In this document: positions 1 to 7,220 of the stretch, one piece after another
How positions within the stretch are numbered: the stretch's first letter is position 1
Layout: each line of letters begins with the position of its first letter
NCBI GenBank assembly: GCA_016234205.1
Contig: JACRGN010000238.1
Span: 1 to 23,489, forward strand
Direction: 5' to 3'
From: Nitrospinota bacterium
Lineage (GTDB): Bacteria > Nitrospinota > Nitrospinia > UBA9942
Length of the DNA: 23,489 nucleotides
Translations under genes and position numbers: made by a program
Notes under the pieces: generated by a model
The model's database searches: none
What the model was told of the DNA's origin: nothing
What the model saw: the letters and a program-made list of their open reading frames with translations, nothing else

Positions 1-2
1 CA

Positions 3-83
3 GAGATTCGATTCTGGCACAAAGGTAAACTGGTTGGAACTCAAAAAATCAAAAGCAAAGACCTGAAAAGGGTGCATCTTTGA
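3..83 (+). CDS. Transposase C-terminal fragment (cut by window edge)
   Basis: An open frame runs in from the left edge and ends at TGA 81-83. It encodes a 26-residue tail containing FWHKGKLVGTQKIK and ending DLKRVHL. From family knowledge this resembles the C-terminal beta-strand tail of DDE integrase-type transposases (ISNCY/IS481-like), where a W/F-x-x-G-K-L-V pattern is common. Only the tail is visible, so the family assignment is tentative. The AT-rich direct repeats just downstream fit an insertion-sequence end. Confidence 0.5.
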   Translation, partial: EIRFWHKGKLVGTQKIKSKDLKRVHL

Positions 84-93
84 CTTCTTATAG

Positions 94-134
94 AGTCCGG
101 TTTTAATTTTTAAATAGTCCGATTTTAATTTTTA
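94..134. repeat. Two 19-bp direct repeats at probable IS end
   Basis: The unit agtccgRttttaattttta occurs at 94-112 and again at 116-134, with one difference (R = G then A). It lies 10 bp after the transposase stop, so it is probably part of the terminal structure or transposase-binding sites of the element at the left edge. The outer boundary of the element was not determined. Confidence 0.55.
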
Positions 135-216
135 GCTAACACTATTTTTTGCAGGATTTTTTAAATACAAAGAGACATTGCTATTGACTTGAAATATCAG
201 CAGTAATTAACATGTC

Positions 217-746
217 TTATTTTATTGAAGACAATACCTCTCCGTATGTCCTATAAGCATCACCACTGAATAAGACAAAACGAACCATTTCAATTTCTGG
301 ATGGAATTTAATATACTCAATTATTGCAGACAATGCAATCTTCGCCGCCTCTCTTATCGGGTAGCCATAGGCACCTGTGCTTATAGATGGAAAGGCAATA
401 CTCTTTATTTTATTTTCTGATGCAAGCCTAAGGCTGTGTTTATATGCACCGTATAGGAGTTCCGCCTCTCCATGTCTCCCATCACTATAAACAGGACCTA
501 CAGCATGGATTACATATTTTGCCTTCAAGTTGCCGCCTGCAGTTATCCTTGCCTCGCCTGTTGGACAGCCGCCTATCTTTCTGCACTCTTCCATTATCTC
601 CGAACCGCCAGCCCTGTGGATCGCACCGTCAACACCCCCCCCCCGGCAAGCCTTGAATTTGCGGCATTGACAATTGCCTCTGTATCCTGTTTTGTAATAT
701 CCCCTTCAACCAATTCAAGCACTGTTTTATTTATCAAGACCTTCAT
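217..746 (-). pseudogene. Macrodomain (ADP-ribose-binding) protein, frameshifted at a G10 tract
   Basis: Two minus-strand frames join into one macrodomain protein of about 176 aa. The N-terminal half starts at ATG 746 (MKVLINKTVLELVEGDITKQ) and has the GDITKQDTEAIVNAANS ADP-ribose-binding region followed by LAGGG. The frame is then lost in a run of ten G (plus-strand C, 635-644). Adding one G restores LAGGGGVDGAIHRAGG and joins the second half, which continues MEECRKIGGCPTGEARIT and contains FPSISTGAYGYP, the second ligand-binding loop, ending at 217. The family binds or hydrolyses ADP-ribose derivatives such as O-acetyl-ADP-ribose. The break may be a true mutation, a phase-variable tract, or a sequencing or assembly error in the homopolymer. 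The gene lies downstream of the lytic transglycosylase gene, about 80 bp away. Confidence 0.8.
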
Positions 747-776
747 AAATACAGATAAAATGGGTCCGACTTGCTT

Positions 777-806
777 GTCATTGCGAGCCGAAGGCGAAGC
801 AATCTC
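777..806. repeat. Dispersed REP-like repeat (GTCATTGCGAG family)
   Basis: Starts gtcattgcgagccgaaggcg and ends gaagcaatctc, with the self-complementary halves ATTGC and GCAAT. Very similar sequences are widespread intergenic repeats in unrelated bacteria. It lies in the gap between the transglycosylase stop and the macrodomain start. Confidence 0.6.
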
Positions 807-828
807 TAACATTGAATTTCCTATACAT

Positions 829-2934
829 TTAATTAATCTTTGATATAACAGGCAGTACAAGGGGCTCTCCCCTTGCCAGTCTTTGGAAGTTTTTTTGAGG
901 ATTATATCTTTTCAAAAGCCAGAGCGGAATTTCATTTTCTTCACACAGCTTCCATATGGTCTCACCGCGTCTTATTTCATATGAAGTCGTCCCATCTACT
1001 TTATAATTGGAGAAGAAGTCCTCCTGAATTGCCATGTGGTATTCAGCCCTTTTTTCCTCAAACTCATCTTTCGCAGCAGATATGAAAGGTATCTTTATCC
1101 TCTGTCCGATTCTTAAACCAGCCCTCCTCCTCAAGCCGTTTACATCCTTTAACCTTTGAACTGATACACCGCTCCAGTCGGCATAATGCCCTATAGTCTC
1201 ATCGGTCTCTACATTTATATAACCGAAGGTAATCTTTTTTGAATTAAATCCTTCGGGGAGAGCAACCTCATATGCAGCCCTTTGAAATCCTGTTGAAGGG
1301 GTTAAACTTTTAATCTTTGATTCTGCCGATAGATGCATATTTTCTTTATTTGTTTCAGATGTAGATTTTACCAGATTTCTTTCTTTTGAAATAAGTTTCA
1401 TCTCTCCAGCGTCAGATTTAATTGGAATTCTTGCACTCTTTTGATATTGGGTATTTGCCTCGCCTCTTGCCGCATCTTTTCCATAAGCCAATTCAGGAAG
1501 TTTTAAAGTCTGCCCGGGGTAAATACGGTTTATATTATCCAGCTCATTTATATCCATTATAGCTGAGACTGTAATATTATTTCTCTGGGCTATTGTAGTT
1601 AAGGTATCCCCATATTCAACTGTATGCCATGAAGAGTGTTTTTGAGTTTGATTAATCATATTTTTAGGCAGGGAAGCATACATATTACCAATATCAAATG
1701 ACCTCCCCCTTGGTATCTTCAATTCAAATCCCTTTGGTATAAACCGTCTTGAGACAAATATGGGAGGCCTTAAGGCAGGGTTAAGATATTTTATTTCGTC
1801 TTTATTTAATCCCATATGTTTGCTTATGCCGGCAATATCCAGATAACTTTCAACCTTAACCACATTGTATTCAACAGGCTTTTCAAATTCTATATCTCCA
1901 AAATATTTTTTGTAATTTCTTGAAACATCCAATGCGGCAAGGAATTCACAAAAGAAATTCTTTGATGCAAATCCAAACATGCGGCTGCGGTAACCATTAA
2001 TCACATCTGTTACATCTTCCCCCATCCTCTCTTTTGCCCTTTTCATTCCGCTCAATCCATGATTATATGCAATTATGGCGAGGGGCCAGCTTCCAAGCTC
2101 TTCATAGTTCCTCTTTAATAGCTTTGCAGCGGCAACAGTTGAGAAAATAGGGTCTCTCCTTTCATCAACAACATAATTGATTGTCATGAACAGTCTTCCC
2201 GTAGACCTCATAAACTGCCATACACCTGCCGCACCTACACTGGAATATGCCTCATAATTGAAGGATGATTCCACATGAGGCAGTGCAGTTAATTCCTCAG
2301 GAAGATTATAACCCCTGAAAATCTCCTTCATCTTTTCTATATATCTCCCTGACCTTTTTAATCCTTCAATAAACCTGTCTTTCTGTCCCAACTGACAGCG
2401 GAGATTTCCGGCAGCAATTATAAATTTATTCGGATTATCAATCCCATCAAACTTCCTATAAACCTCAATCTCTTCACCGATTAGCAGACCGCCCTTCTTA
2501 AGTTTATTATGAATATTAGTTAAGATTGCCCTGTATTTCCTCCTTACCTCGTTTACCTTACCCCTCCTCATCTTATTGCCATGGCCGCCGCCACCTATAT
2601 CCACAACATCATAGATTATATTCAGATTGTCCTTATCATGGACTACCACATGGCTTGTTGTAAATTCTGAGTATATCCTTTTCCAGAAATTAACATTGAT
2701 TTGCAGACTGGAAGGGACATGAAAGAGGTTGGCATCGGGGGTGCTTAATTCTTCAATGAGTTTTGAATCATCTTCTGCTGGGATTGTTTCGGTTGAATCT
2801 TCCGATTCCTCAAGAAAGGCTGAATCATCCTGTTCCAGATTTTCCTCAGATACATTTCCCGTATTACTCAATGCAGGTCTTGAAATAGATATGAAAAATA
2901 AAAAAGATAAAAAGATTAGAAATGTTTTCTTCAT
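829..2934 (-). CDS. Secreted MltD-like lytic transglycosylase with three LysM modules
   Basis: A 701-aa protein predicted to cleave peptidoglycan glycan strands in the periplasm. Residues 1-23 form a signal peptide (KKTFLIFLSFLFFISIS, then ALS). An acidic Glu/Asp/Ser linker spans about 28-65, and a helical region of unclear role covers about 80-200. The transglycosylase SLT domain spans about 205-340. It has the catalytic Glu in PHVESSFN (E222), the motif SSVGAAGVWQFM, and the substrate-groove motif IIAYNHGLSG. LysM modules lie at about 437-480 (VEYGDTLTTIAQRNNIT), 570-617 (weaker) and 653-697 (IRRGETIWKLCEENEIP). Family members such as MltD share the SLT-plus-LysM order, but this N-terminal region is longer. 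A sigma70-like promoter lies just upstream. The fold and role are confident; the exact subfamily is not. Confidence 0.9.
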   Translation of the reverse strand: MKKTFLIFLSFLFFISISRPALSNTGNVSEENLEQDDSAFLEESEDSTETIPAEDDSKLIEELSTPDANLFHVPSSLQINVNFWKRIYSEFTTSHVVVHDKDNLNIIYDVVDIGGGGHGNKMRRGKVNEVRRKYRAILTNIHNKLKKGGLLIGEEIEVYRKFDGIDNPNKFIIAAGNLRCQLGQKDRFIEGLKRSGRYIEKMKEIFRGYNLPEELTALPHVESSFNYEAYSSVGAAGVWQFMRSTGRLFMTINYVVDERRDPIFSTVAAAKLLKRNYEELGSWPLAIIAYNHGLSGMKRAKERMGEDVTDVINGYRSRMFGFASKNFFCEFLAALDVSRNYKKYFGDIEFEKPVEYNVVKVESYLDIAGISKHMGLNKDEIKYLNPALRPPIFVSRRFIPKGFELKIPRGRSFDIGNMYASLPKNMINQTQKHSSWHTVEYGDTLTTIAQRNNITVSAIMDINELDNINRIYPGQTLKLPELAYGKDAARGEANTQYQKSARIPIKSDAGEMKLISKERNLVKSTSETNKENMHLSAESKIKSLTPSTGFQRAAYEVALPEGFNSKKITFGYINVETDETIGHYADWSGVSVQRLKDVNGLRRRAGLRIGQRIKIPFISAAKDEFEEKRAEYHMAIQEDFFSNYKVDGTTSYEIRRGETIWKLCEENEIPLWLLKRYNPQKNFQRLARGEPLVLPVISKIN

Positions 2935-2960
2935 ATTCCCCCTTTATTAAAATCGCTTAT

Positions 2961-2989
2961 ATTAAAATCCTTTCCTGCACAAATGTCAA
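2961..2989 (-). promoter_or_regulatory. Sigma70-type promoter for the lytic transglycosylase gene
   Basis: On the minus strand, TTGACA (2989-2984) and TTTAAT (2966-2961) are separated by exactly 17 bp and sit 27 bp upstream of the start codon. A GGGGGAAT ribosome-binding region precedes the ATG. Confidence 0.6.
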
Positions 2990-2993
2990 GGAA

Positions 2994-3015
2994 AAAGCTA
3001 CCTTAAAGCTACCTT
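2994..3015. repeat. 11-bp tandem duplication upstream of the promoter
   Basis: The unit aaagctacctt occurs twice in direct succession, immediately upstream of the -35 box of the transglycosylase promoter. It may be a slippage product or a paired binding site; nothing further can be said. Confidence 0.6.
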
Positions 3016-3027
3016 ATGAAAATGAAA

Positions 3028-3253
3028 ACACAGAGACACAGAAGCACAGAGAAAAACCGTAAGGAGAAATGAGGAAAAGGAAAATTGGGAGAATAAAATA
3101 TATATAAGGAAGCCACGAGTTCATGAATGCTAAAATTTTCTTGGTTTCATGGATTCCTAATAAAGTTATTTTTTCTTCTCCATTTCGCTACCTTCTCCCT
3201 TTCTCCTTAATCTTTATTGTTTTTGCCTTTCTCAGTGTCTCAGTGCCTCAGTG
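3028..3253. repeat. Large imperfect inverted repeat (CACAGAGACACAGA type)
   Basis: The stretch between the divergent transglycosylase and argS genes starts acacagagacacagaagcac and ends ctcagtgtctcagtgcctca. The purine-rich left arm and pyrimidine-rich right arm are partly complementary. A central segment (about 3113-3160) has paired 'ttcatgaat' and 'ttcatggatt' blocks. Similar cacagag/ctcagtg elements are common mobile-looking intergenic repeats in environmental genomes. No ORF was found in it. Confidence 0.45.
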
Positions 3254-3279
3254 GTTAATTTTCTACAGACCCAAATTAA

Positions 3280-3309
3280 TTGACTTGATGTAATGGTTTT
3301 TGATAGATT
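3280..3309 (+). promoter_or_regulatory. Candidate promoter of argS, very close to the start codon
   Basis: TTGACT (3280-3285) and TAGATT (3304-3309) are 18 bp apart. The -10 ends only 6 bp before the argS ATG, and no Shine-Dalgarno sequence is visible there. If it is real, the transcript would be leaderless or nearly so. Confidence 0.35.
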
Positions 3310-3315
3310 TATTAC

Positions 3316-4980
3316 ATGAGAGAGATTCTCCATGATATTTTAAAATCAGCCCTGAATAAAACAATAAATTCAGGGGAGCTCAGCATACCGAAAATTCCAT
3401 CATTTGCAGTTGAAAAGCCAAGGGAAGAAAAGTTTGGTGATTTTTATACAAATCTTGCAATGGTTGTAGCCCCGCAGGCATCAAAAAATCCAAGAGATGT
3501 GGCAAACATCATAATATATAATCTGAACGGCTATTCATATGTTATTTTAAAGTTTGAAATTGCAGGTCCCGGTTTTTTAAATTTCTTCATGACTCATGAT
3601 TTCTGGTTAGAAGCCTTAAGAGAGGTTATTAAAAAAGGGAATGAATACGGCTCATTGACAATCGGGGCGAAAGAAAAGATTCAGGTGGAGTTTGTAAGTG
3701 CAAATCCTACAGGGCCCTTGCATGTGGGGCATGGGAGGGGGGCAGTAATTGGTGATGTGCTCGCCAACATCCTTAAAAAGGCGGGATATGATGTCCTCAA
3801 GGAATATTATATTAATGATGTCGGATTACAGATGGAGACCCTCGGTCGTTCTGCACTGATCAGGTATAGGCAATTACTTGGGGAACAGATAGAATTCCCG
3901 CAGAATGGATACAAAGGGGATTATATAAACGATATTGCAAAGGATATAATCTTAAAGAAAGGGAAACATTTTCTGGAGTTGCCGGAAAAGGAGGCACTTC
4001 CATTTTTTATAGAATTCACTGCAGATGTAATTCTTGAAGGGATAAAAAAAGATTTGAAAGATTTTGGCGTGAGATTTGACCGCTGGTATAGTGAAAAGAC
4101 ACTTCATGAAAGAGGCATGGTAGATAAAGTGATAGGCTGGCTCAAAGGTAAAGATTTTATCTATGAAAAAGATGATGCACTCTGGCTCAAGGCAAGTGCC
4201 TTTGGCGATGAGAAGGACAGGGTTGTAAGGAGGGGTACAGGCTACTATACATATCTTGCCTCTGATATTGCATATCACAAGGAGAAATATGAGAGGGGAT
4301 TTAAAAAGGTAATTAATATATGGGGGGCAGACCATCACGGCTATGTTCCGAGGATGAGGTCTGCAATAAAGGCACTTGGATTTGATGAGAAATCTTTCAG
4401 CGTCCTGCTTGTGCAGTTGGTAAATTTAAAAAAGGGGGGGCAGATTTTATCAATGTCAACCCGAAGCGGCGAATTTACAGAGCTCTCTCAGGTAATAAAA
4501 GATGTTGGTAAAGATGCAACGAGATTTTTCTGCATGATGAGGAGTTCAGACAGCCACCTTGATTTTGACCTTGACCTGGCCAAGAAACAATCCTCAGAAA
4601 ATCCTGTATATTATGTCCAGTATGCACATGCAAGGATAAGAAGCATCTTCAGACAGGCAGAAGAAAATAAGCTGCAAGACTTGAGCCTTGAAACCTGCAA
4701 CTTAAAACTTCTAAAACTCACTGAAGAACTTTCCATAATTAAAAAAATTCTCGCCTTCCCGGAATTAATTGAGAAGATGGCATTGACTCTTGAGCCACAT
4801 TTGATTACCCACTACCTGCTGGATTTATGTGGGGAGTTCCATAGCTACTATAAAAAACACAGGATTATATCGGATGATAAAGATTTGACTAATGCAAGAT
4901 TAATGCTGATAAAGGCATTAGGAGTTATCATAAAAAACTCACTTGATATTCTTGGTGTGGCAGCACCGGAGGAGATGTAA
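3316..4980 (+). CDS. argS: Arginyl-tRNA synthetase
   Basis: A 554-aa class I aminoacyl-tRNA synthetase that charges tRNA-Arg with arginine in the cytoplasm. The N-terminal tRNA-binding add-on (about 1-100) contains EKPREEKFGDFYTNLAM. The HIGH-type motif is PTGPLHVGHGRG (HVGH 136-139). The family loop YYINDVGLQMETLG follows. GADHHGYVPRM lies near 337-348, and the KMSKS equivalent is LSMSTRSGEF (379-387), a variant usual in ArgRS. The C-terminal DALR anticodon-binding domain begins near YYVQYAHARIRSI and ends ILGVAAPEEM. Length is normal for the family. No Shine-Dalgarno sequence precedes the chosen ATG, and no better start is evident. The SPOR gene begins 3 bp after the stop, implying co-transcription. 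Confidence 0.97.
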   Translation: MREILHDILKSALNKTINSGELSIPKIPSFAVEKPREEKFGDFYTNLAMVVAPQASKNPRDVANIIIYNLNGYSYVILKFEIAGPGFLNFFMTHDFWLEALREVIKKGNEYGSLTIGAKEKIQVEFVSANPTGPLHVGHGRGAVIGDVLANILKKAGYDVLKEYYINDVGLQMETLGRSALIRYRQLLGEQIEFPQNGYKGDYINDIAKDIILKKGKHFLELPEKEALPFFIEFTADVILEGIKKDLKDFGVRFDRWYSEKTLHERGMVDKVIGWLKGKDFIYEKDDALWLKASAFGDEKDRVVRRGTGYYTYLASDIAYHKEKYERGFKKVINIWGADHHGYVPRMRSAIKALGFDEKSFSVLLVQLVNLKKGGQILSMSTRSGEFTELSQVIKDVGKDATRFFCMMRSSDSHLDFDLDLAKKQSSENPVYYVQYAHARIRSIFRQAEENKLQDLSLETCNLKLLKLTEELSIIKKILAFPELIEKMALTLEPHLITHYLLDLCGEFHSYYKKHRIISDDKDLTNARLMLIKALGVIIKNSLDILGVAAPEEM

Positions 4981-4983
4981 TTT

Positions 4984-5766
4984 ATGTTTAAAAATTTTGA
5001 AATAAAATTAAATAATATACAGTCAATAATACTTGTAATAAGCATATTTACCATAGGTATATTGAGTTTTGCCCTTGGTTTTTTAATCGGGAAAGATTCA
5101 CCTTCAGAAGTTATCACCTTAAAAACTGAACAACCAAAAACAACTGCCTCACTTGAAAAGAAGGATAGTGATATCATTCATCTCCCATTACCCCGTATAG
5201 AGGAAGAACAGGAGGCTAAAACAGCAAAGGTAACACCTAAAGAAACTGAAAAACCTGTTCAACAGGCTCAGGATAAGGAACTGACATTTTTCAAAACACT
5301 TCCCGATACAAAGAAAACCGAAGGGGGGAAAAATAAAGACGAAAAAAAGATAAAAGATGCTCAAAAGAAGGCTGCAAGTCAAAGCCTAAGCAGCACCACT
5401 CCTGATATATTTCCGCACAAAGGGGGGGCACAATCAACTCCCCTATTACATAAAAATACTGATGAGAAAAAAACAGCAGATAACCACAGCATTAAACCTG
5501 AAACCCGTCCTGCTTCTACTGCCTCTACACAACTTTCATACACTGTCCAGGCAGGTTCCTTTAAAACTATGAATGAGGCATCAAATTTTAAATCCAAGTT
5601 AGACAAGAAGGGTTATCACACATACATAACAACTTATGATACACCAGATGGCAAATGGTTCAGGGTCAGGATAGGGCAATTCAAGACAAAAGATGAGGCA
5701 GAGTCTTTGATCAAAAAACTCAAGTCGGAAGAAAATCTTGCTTCATTCATAACTCAGTATAAATAA
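4984..5766 (+). CDS. Membrane-anchored SPOR-domain protein
   Basis: A 260-aa protein with one transmembrane segment near residues 14-36 (ILVISIFTIGILSFALGFLI). A long Lys/Glu/Thr-rich low-complexity linker covers about 38-180. A C-terminal SPOR domain covers about 183-258 (YTVQAGSFKTMNEASNF, then GKWFRVRIGQFKTKDEAESL). SPOR domains bind glycan strands lacking stem peptides at division septa, so a periplasmic role in cell division or envelope remodelling is likely, with the N-terminus cytoplasmic. The Shine-Dalgarno GGAGGAG lies inside the end of argS. The gene ends 15 bp before the first copy of the TA-array repeat. Confidence 0.9.
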   Translation: MFKNFEIKLNNIQSIILVISIFTIGILSFALGFLIGKDSPSEVITLKTEQPKTTASLEKKDSDIIHLPLPRIEEEQEAKTAKVTPKETEKPVQQAQDKELTFFKTLPDTKKTEGGKNKDEKKIKDAQKKAASQSLSSTTPDIFPHKGGAQSTPLLHKNTDEKKTADNHSIKPETRPASTASTQLSYTVQAGSFKTMNEASNFKSKLDKKGYHTYITTYDTPDGKWFRVRIGQFKTKDEAESLIKKLKSEENLASFITQYK

Positions 5767-5781
5767 ACCTTAATCATTTCA

Positions 5782-5811
5782 TCACCTCACTACTGCTTTT
5801 GCAATCTTTAC
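5782..5811 (-). repeat. TA-array direct repeat, copy A (30-bp core)
   Basis: First of five aligned 30-bp repeats (others at 6371, 7221, 8050, 8430). On the minus strand it reads as codons for VKIAKAVVR plus a stop, like the other copies. Its upstream edge overlaps the TAA stop of the toxin gene (5808-5810), so repeat and toxin 3' end are fused. It begins 15 bp after the SPOR stop and is the left boundary of the array. Confidence 0.75.
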
Positions 5812-6092
5812 TTATAAATATCATGGGTGCCAATATCTAAAAATAAAACTTCTTCATCGTTAAGAAAGATAAATTTTATGCGGTAAGAGTAATTTATCCA
5901 GAATGACCAGCATTCCTTCTCTTTACCAGAGAGCTTATGTGTTTTTAAGATTGGATTAAATGGATTTTCTTTGAATATCTTTTCTTTCTTTTCAGCTTCA
6001 TTTATGGCTCTTTCGGAAAGTCTCTTTAAAGATTTAAGAAACTTTTTTGAGTAATTAACGCTTTTTACTCTGCCTTCTTTGTCTTCTCTCAT
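5808..6092 (-). CDS. RelE/YafQ-like toxin (mRNA interferase family)
   Basis: A 94-aa basic protein with the RelE/ParE-superfamily pattern. An N-terminal strand and helices (VNYSKKFLKSLKRLSERAIN) are followed by the NPFNPILKTHKLSG segment typical of YafQ/RelE relatives. The core strands are WINYSYRIKFIFLNDEEVLF, and the protein ends LDIGTHDIYK. The conserved C-terminal His (GTHDIY) matches the YafQ-type catalytic region. Family members cleave mRNA on the ribosome. The start overlaps the antitoxin 3' end by 38 bp; the MREDKEGRV beginning is kept because no ATG/GTG/TTG with a better ribosome site follows. The stop codon lies inside repeat copy A. Confidence 0.8.
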   Translation of the reverse strand: MREDKEGRVKSVNYSKKFLKSLKRLSERAINEAEKKEKIFKENPFNPILKTHKLSGKEKECWSFWINYSYRIKFIFLNDEEVLFLDIGTHDIYK

Positions 6093-6315
6093 ATACCTTT
6101 AAAGCTTCTTTTATAGATTCGGCTTCAATTGTTTCTCCTCTTTCATATTCTCTTAATCCCTCTTCAACCAGTCTATCCAACTCCTCCGCCCTCTTCCCTT
6201 TTAAATAATAAGTAGGCACTGCCCTTTCGCAGAGTTTTTGATATTCCTTTAAGGATAAAATTACAACTCCACCCTGTTTTTCTATTTTCTCTCTATCAAT
6301 AGTAACTGTAGCCAT
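6055..6315 (-). CDS. Phd-like antitoxin of the adjacent RelE-type toxin
   Basis: An 86-aa charged protein: MATVTIDREKIEKQGGVVIL, then SLKEYQKLCER, a helical middle, and a Lys/Arg-rich tail (YERRQRRQSKKR). The 'GGVVILSLKEYQKL' segment matches Phd/YefM-type antitoxins ('pvvviskdeYekL'). Order (antitoxin first) and overlap with the toxin gene are typical of type II TA operons, which repress their own promoter and neutralise the toxin by binding. The specific antitoxin subfamily is not certain. Confidence 0.7.
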   Translation of the reverse strand: MATVTIDREKIEKQGGVVILSLKEYQKLCERAVPTYYLKGKRAEELDRLVEEGLREYERGETIEAESIKEALKVYERRQRRQSKKR

Positions 6316-6370
6316 GTATCTAATATATCACCACCTCTAAAATAAAGTCAAACTGCGTCCCTCCCTATCT

Positions 6371-6469
6371 CTATCTCACCACTGCTTTTATAATCTTAAC
6401 CACCAGCCTCAATCTTTCATCATCCGCCTCTTTGAGCAGAGAGTTTAGGGTTTCTTTTAACTCTCGCTT
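6371..6469 (-). pseudogene. TA-array repeat copy B: longest uninterrupted gene-tail fragment
   Basis: The 30-bp core (6371-6400) continues upstream on the minus strand as an open frame encoding RELKETLNSLLKEADDERLR followed by LVVKIIKAVVR and TAG. It is an amphipathic helical tail with no start codon. The parent gene is not recognised; such tails occur in small regulators, but that is a guess. Copy C has the same reading with conservative changes, so this sequence was once under protein-level selection. The frame runs on through a 15-bp tandem duplication, and the divergent vapBC promoter begins at its upstream edge. Confidence 0.65.
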
Positions 6470-6495
6470 ATTATACAAAAGCTTATTATACAAAA
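6466..6495. repeat. Perfect 15-bp tandem duplication beside the vapBC promoter
   Basis: gcttattatacaaaa occurs twice in succession (6466-6480 and 6481-6495). A third partial unit, gctt, then runs into the TTGACA -35 box. The unit length is five codons in the minus-strand gene-tail frame. Confidence 0.8.
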
Positions 6496-6497
6496 GC

Positions 6498-6526
6498 TTG
6501 ACAAATATTAAGCAATAGACTACCAT
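6498..6526 (+). promoter_or_regulatory. vapBC promoter
   Basis: Consensus -35 TTGACA (6498-6503), a 17-bp spacer, and -10 TACCAT (6521-6526). It lies 38 bp upstream of the vapB start and overlaps the palindrome at 6520-6538. Confidence 0.6.
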
Positions 6527-6538
6527 TTCAATTGGTAG
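6520..6538. promoter_or_regulatory. Palindromic operator candidate for VapB autoregulation
   Basis: CTACCATTTCAATTGGTAG is a 19-bp near-perfect palindrome: eight of nine pairs match around a central C. It covers the -10 box and start region of the vapBC promoter. AbrB/MazE-fold VapB antitoxins bind such palindromes to repress their own operon, so this is the likely operator. The assignment is by position and symmetry only. Confidence 0.6.
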
Positions 6539-6564
6539 GAGTAGTTGAAATAATAGGAGGAATC

Positions 6565-6798
6565 ATGCAAGCAGTAAAAGTATTACCAAAAGGGCAAATA
6601 ACACTTCCGAAGGAAATAAGAGAAAGTCTTGATATAAAAGAAGGGGATACTCTAACTATTGAGAAAACAGCTGGTGAGGTTATTTTAAAAAAAGGTAAAA
6701 CCATTCACGATTACATAGGTTTCCTGCCTAAACCAGAAATTCCTATTGAAGATGTTATAGAAAAGGCTACTGAGGAGGCAGTAAAAGAGCGTGTATAA
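6565..6798 (+). CDS. vapB: VapB antitoxin, AbrB/MazE fold
   Basis: A 77-aa antitoxin. The N-terminal swapped-hairpin AbrB domain (about 1-45) has the signature LPKGQITLPKEIRESLDIKE and GDTLTIEKTAGEVILKKG. The C-terminal helix (about 48-77) would wrap the toxin. I chose ATG 6565 rather than an upstream in-frame TTG (6532) because AGGAGG sits at ideal spacing and the AbrB domain normally begins about here; the TTG lies inside the operator palindrome. The last 8 bp overlap the vapC start, giving translational coupling. Confidence 0.9.
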   Translation: MQAVKVLPKGQITLPKEIRESLDIKEGDTLTIEKTAGEVILKKGKTIHDYIGFLPKPEIPIEDVIEKATEEAVKERV

Positions 6799-7201
6799 GG
6801 CATTTATTGATACCAATATATTAATCAGAATTTTGGTTAAGGATGACGATATTAAGAGAAAATCATGTGAAAAACTCCTTGAAAAGGCTAAACGTAAGGA
6901 GGTCATTCTTTATATCCTGCCGGTTGCAATCATAGAAATAGTCTGGGTATTGGAGAAATATTATAAACTTGATAAAAAGGTTATAAGAGAACTTGTAGAG
7001 GCTATCTTGAATACCCCTGAACTCAAGTGCGAAATGGAAGATGTTTTCAAAAAGGCAATAAAATCCTATGAGGAAAAGAATATAAAATTTGCCGACGCAG
7101 TGATGGGATACTGGGGGTTAGAGAGAGGCTTTTCTACTGTGTATACCTATGATGAAAAGGATTTTAAAAGGATAGAAGGGCTTGAAGTGAAAAAACCGTA
7201 A
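6791..7201 (+). CDS. vapC: VapC toxin, PIN-domain ribonuclease
   Basis: A 136-aa PIN-domain protein starting at GTG 6791 inside the end of vapB. Acidic catalytic positions are visible: D7 in AFIDTNILIRIL, a Glu in VAIIEIVWVLEKYY, and Asp in KFADAVMGYWG and TYDEKDFKRI. Family toxins cleave tRNA or rRNA in a Mg-dependent way. All expected motifs are intact, so the module is likely functional. It points away from the neighbouring minus-strand TA pairs and is bracketed by repeat copies B and C. Confidence 0.92.
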   Translation: MYKAFIDTNILIRILVKDDDIKRKSCEKLLEKAKRKEVILYILPVAIIEIVWVLEKYYKLDKKVIRELVEAILNTPELKCEMEDVFKKAIKSYEEKNIKFADAVMGYWGLERGFSTVYTYDEKDFKRIEGLEVKKP

Positions 7202-7220
7202 GATTACTCAACCATATAAT

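Noticed and set aside
472..843. Plus-strand open frames opposite the macrodomain gene
   Set aside because: They are antisense to a recognisable broken gene and have no family-like motif.
6532..6564. TTG 6532 as the vapB start
   Set aside because: It lies inside the operator palindrome and lacks a ribosome site, whereas ATG 6565 has AGGAGG at proper spacing and matches the usual family start.
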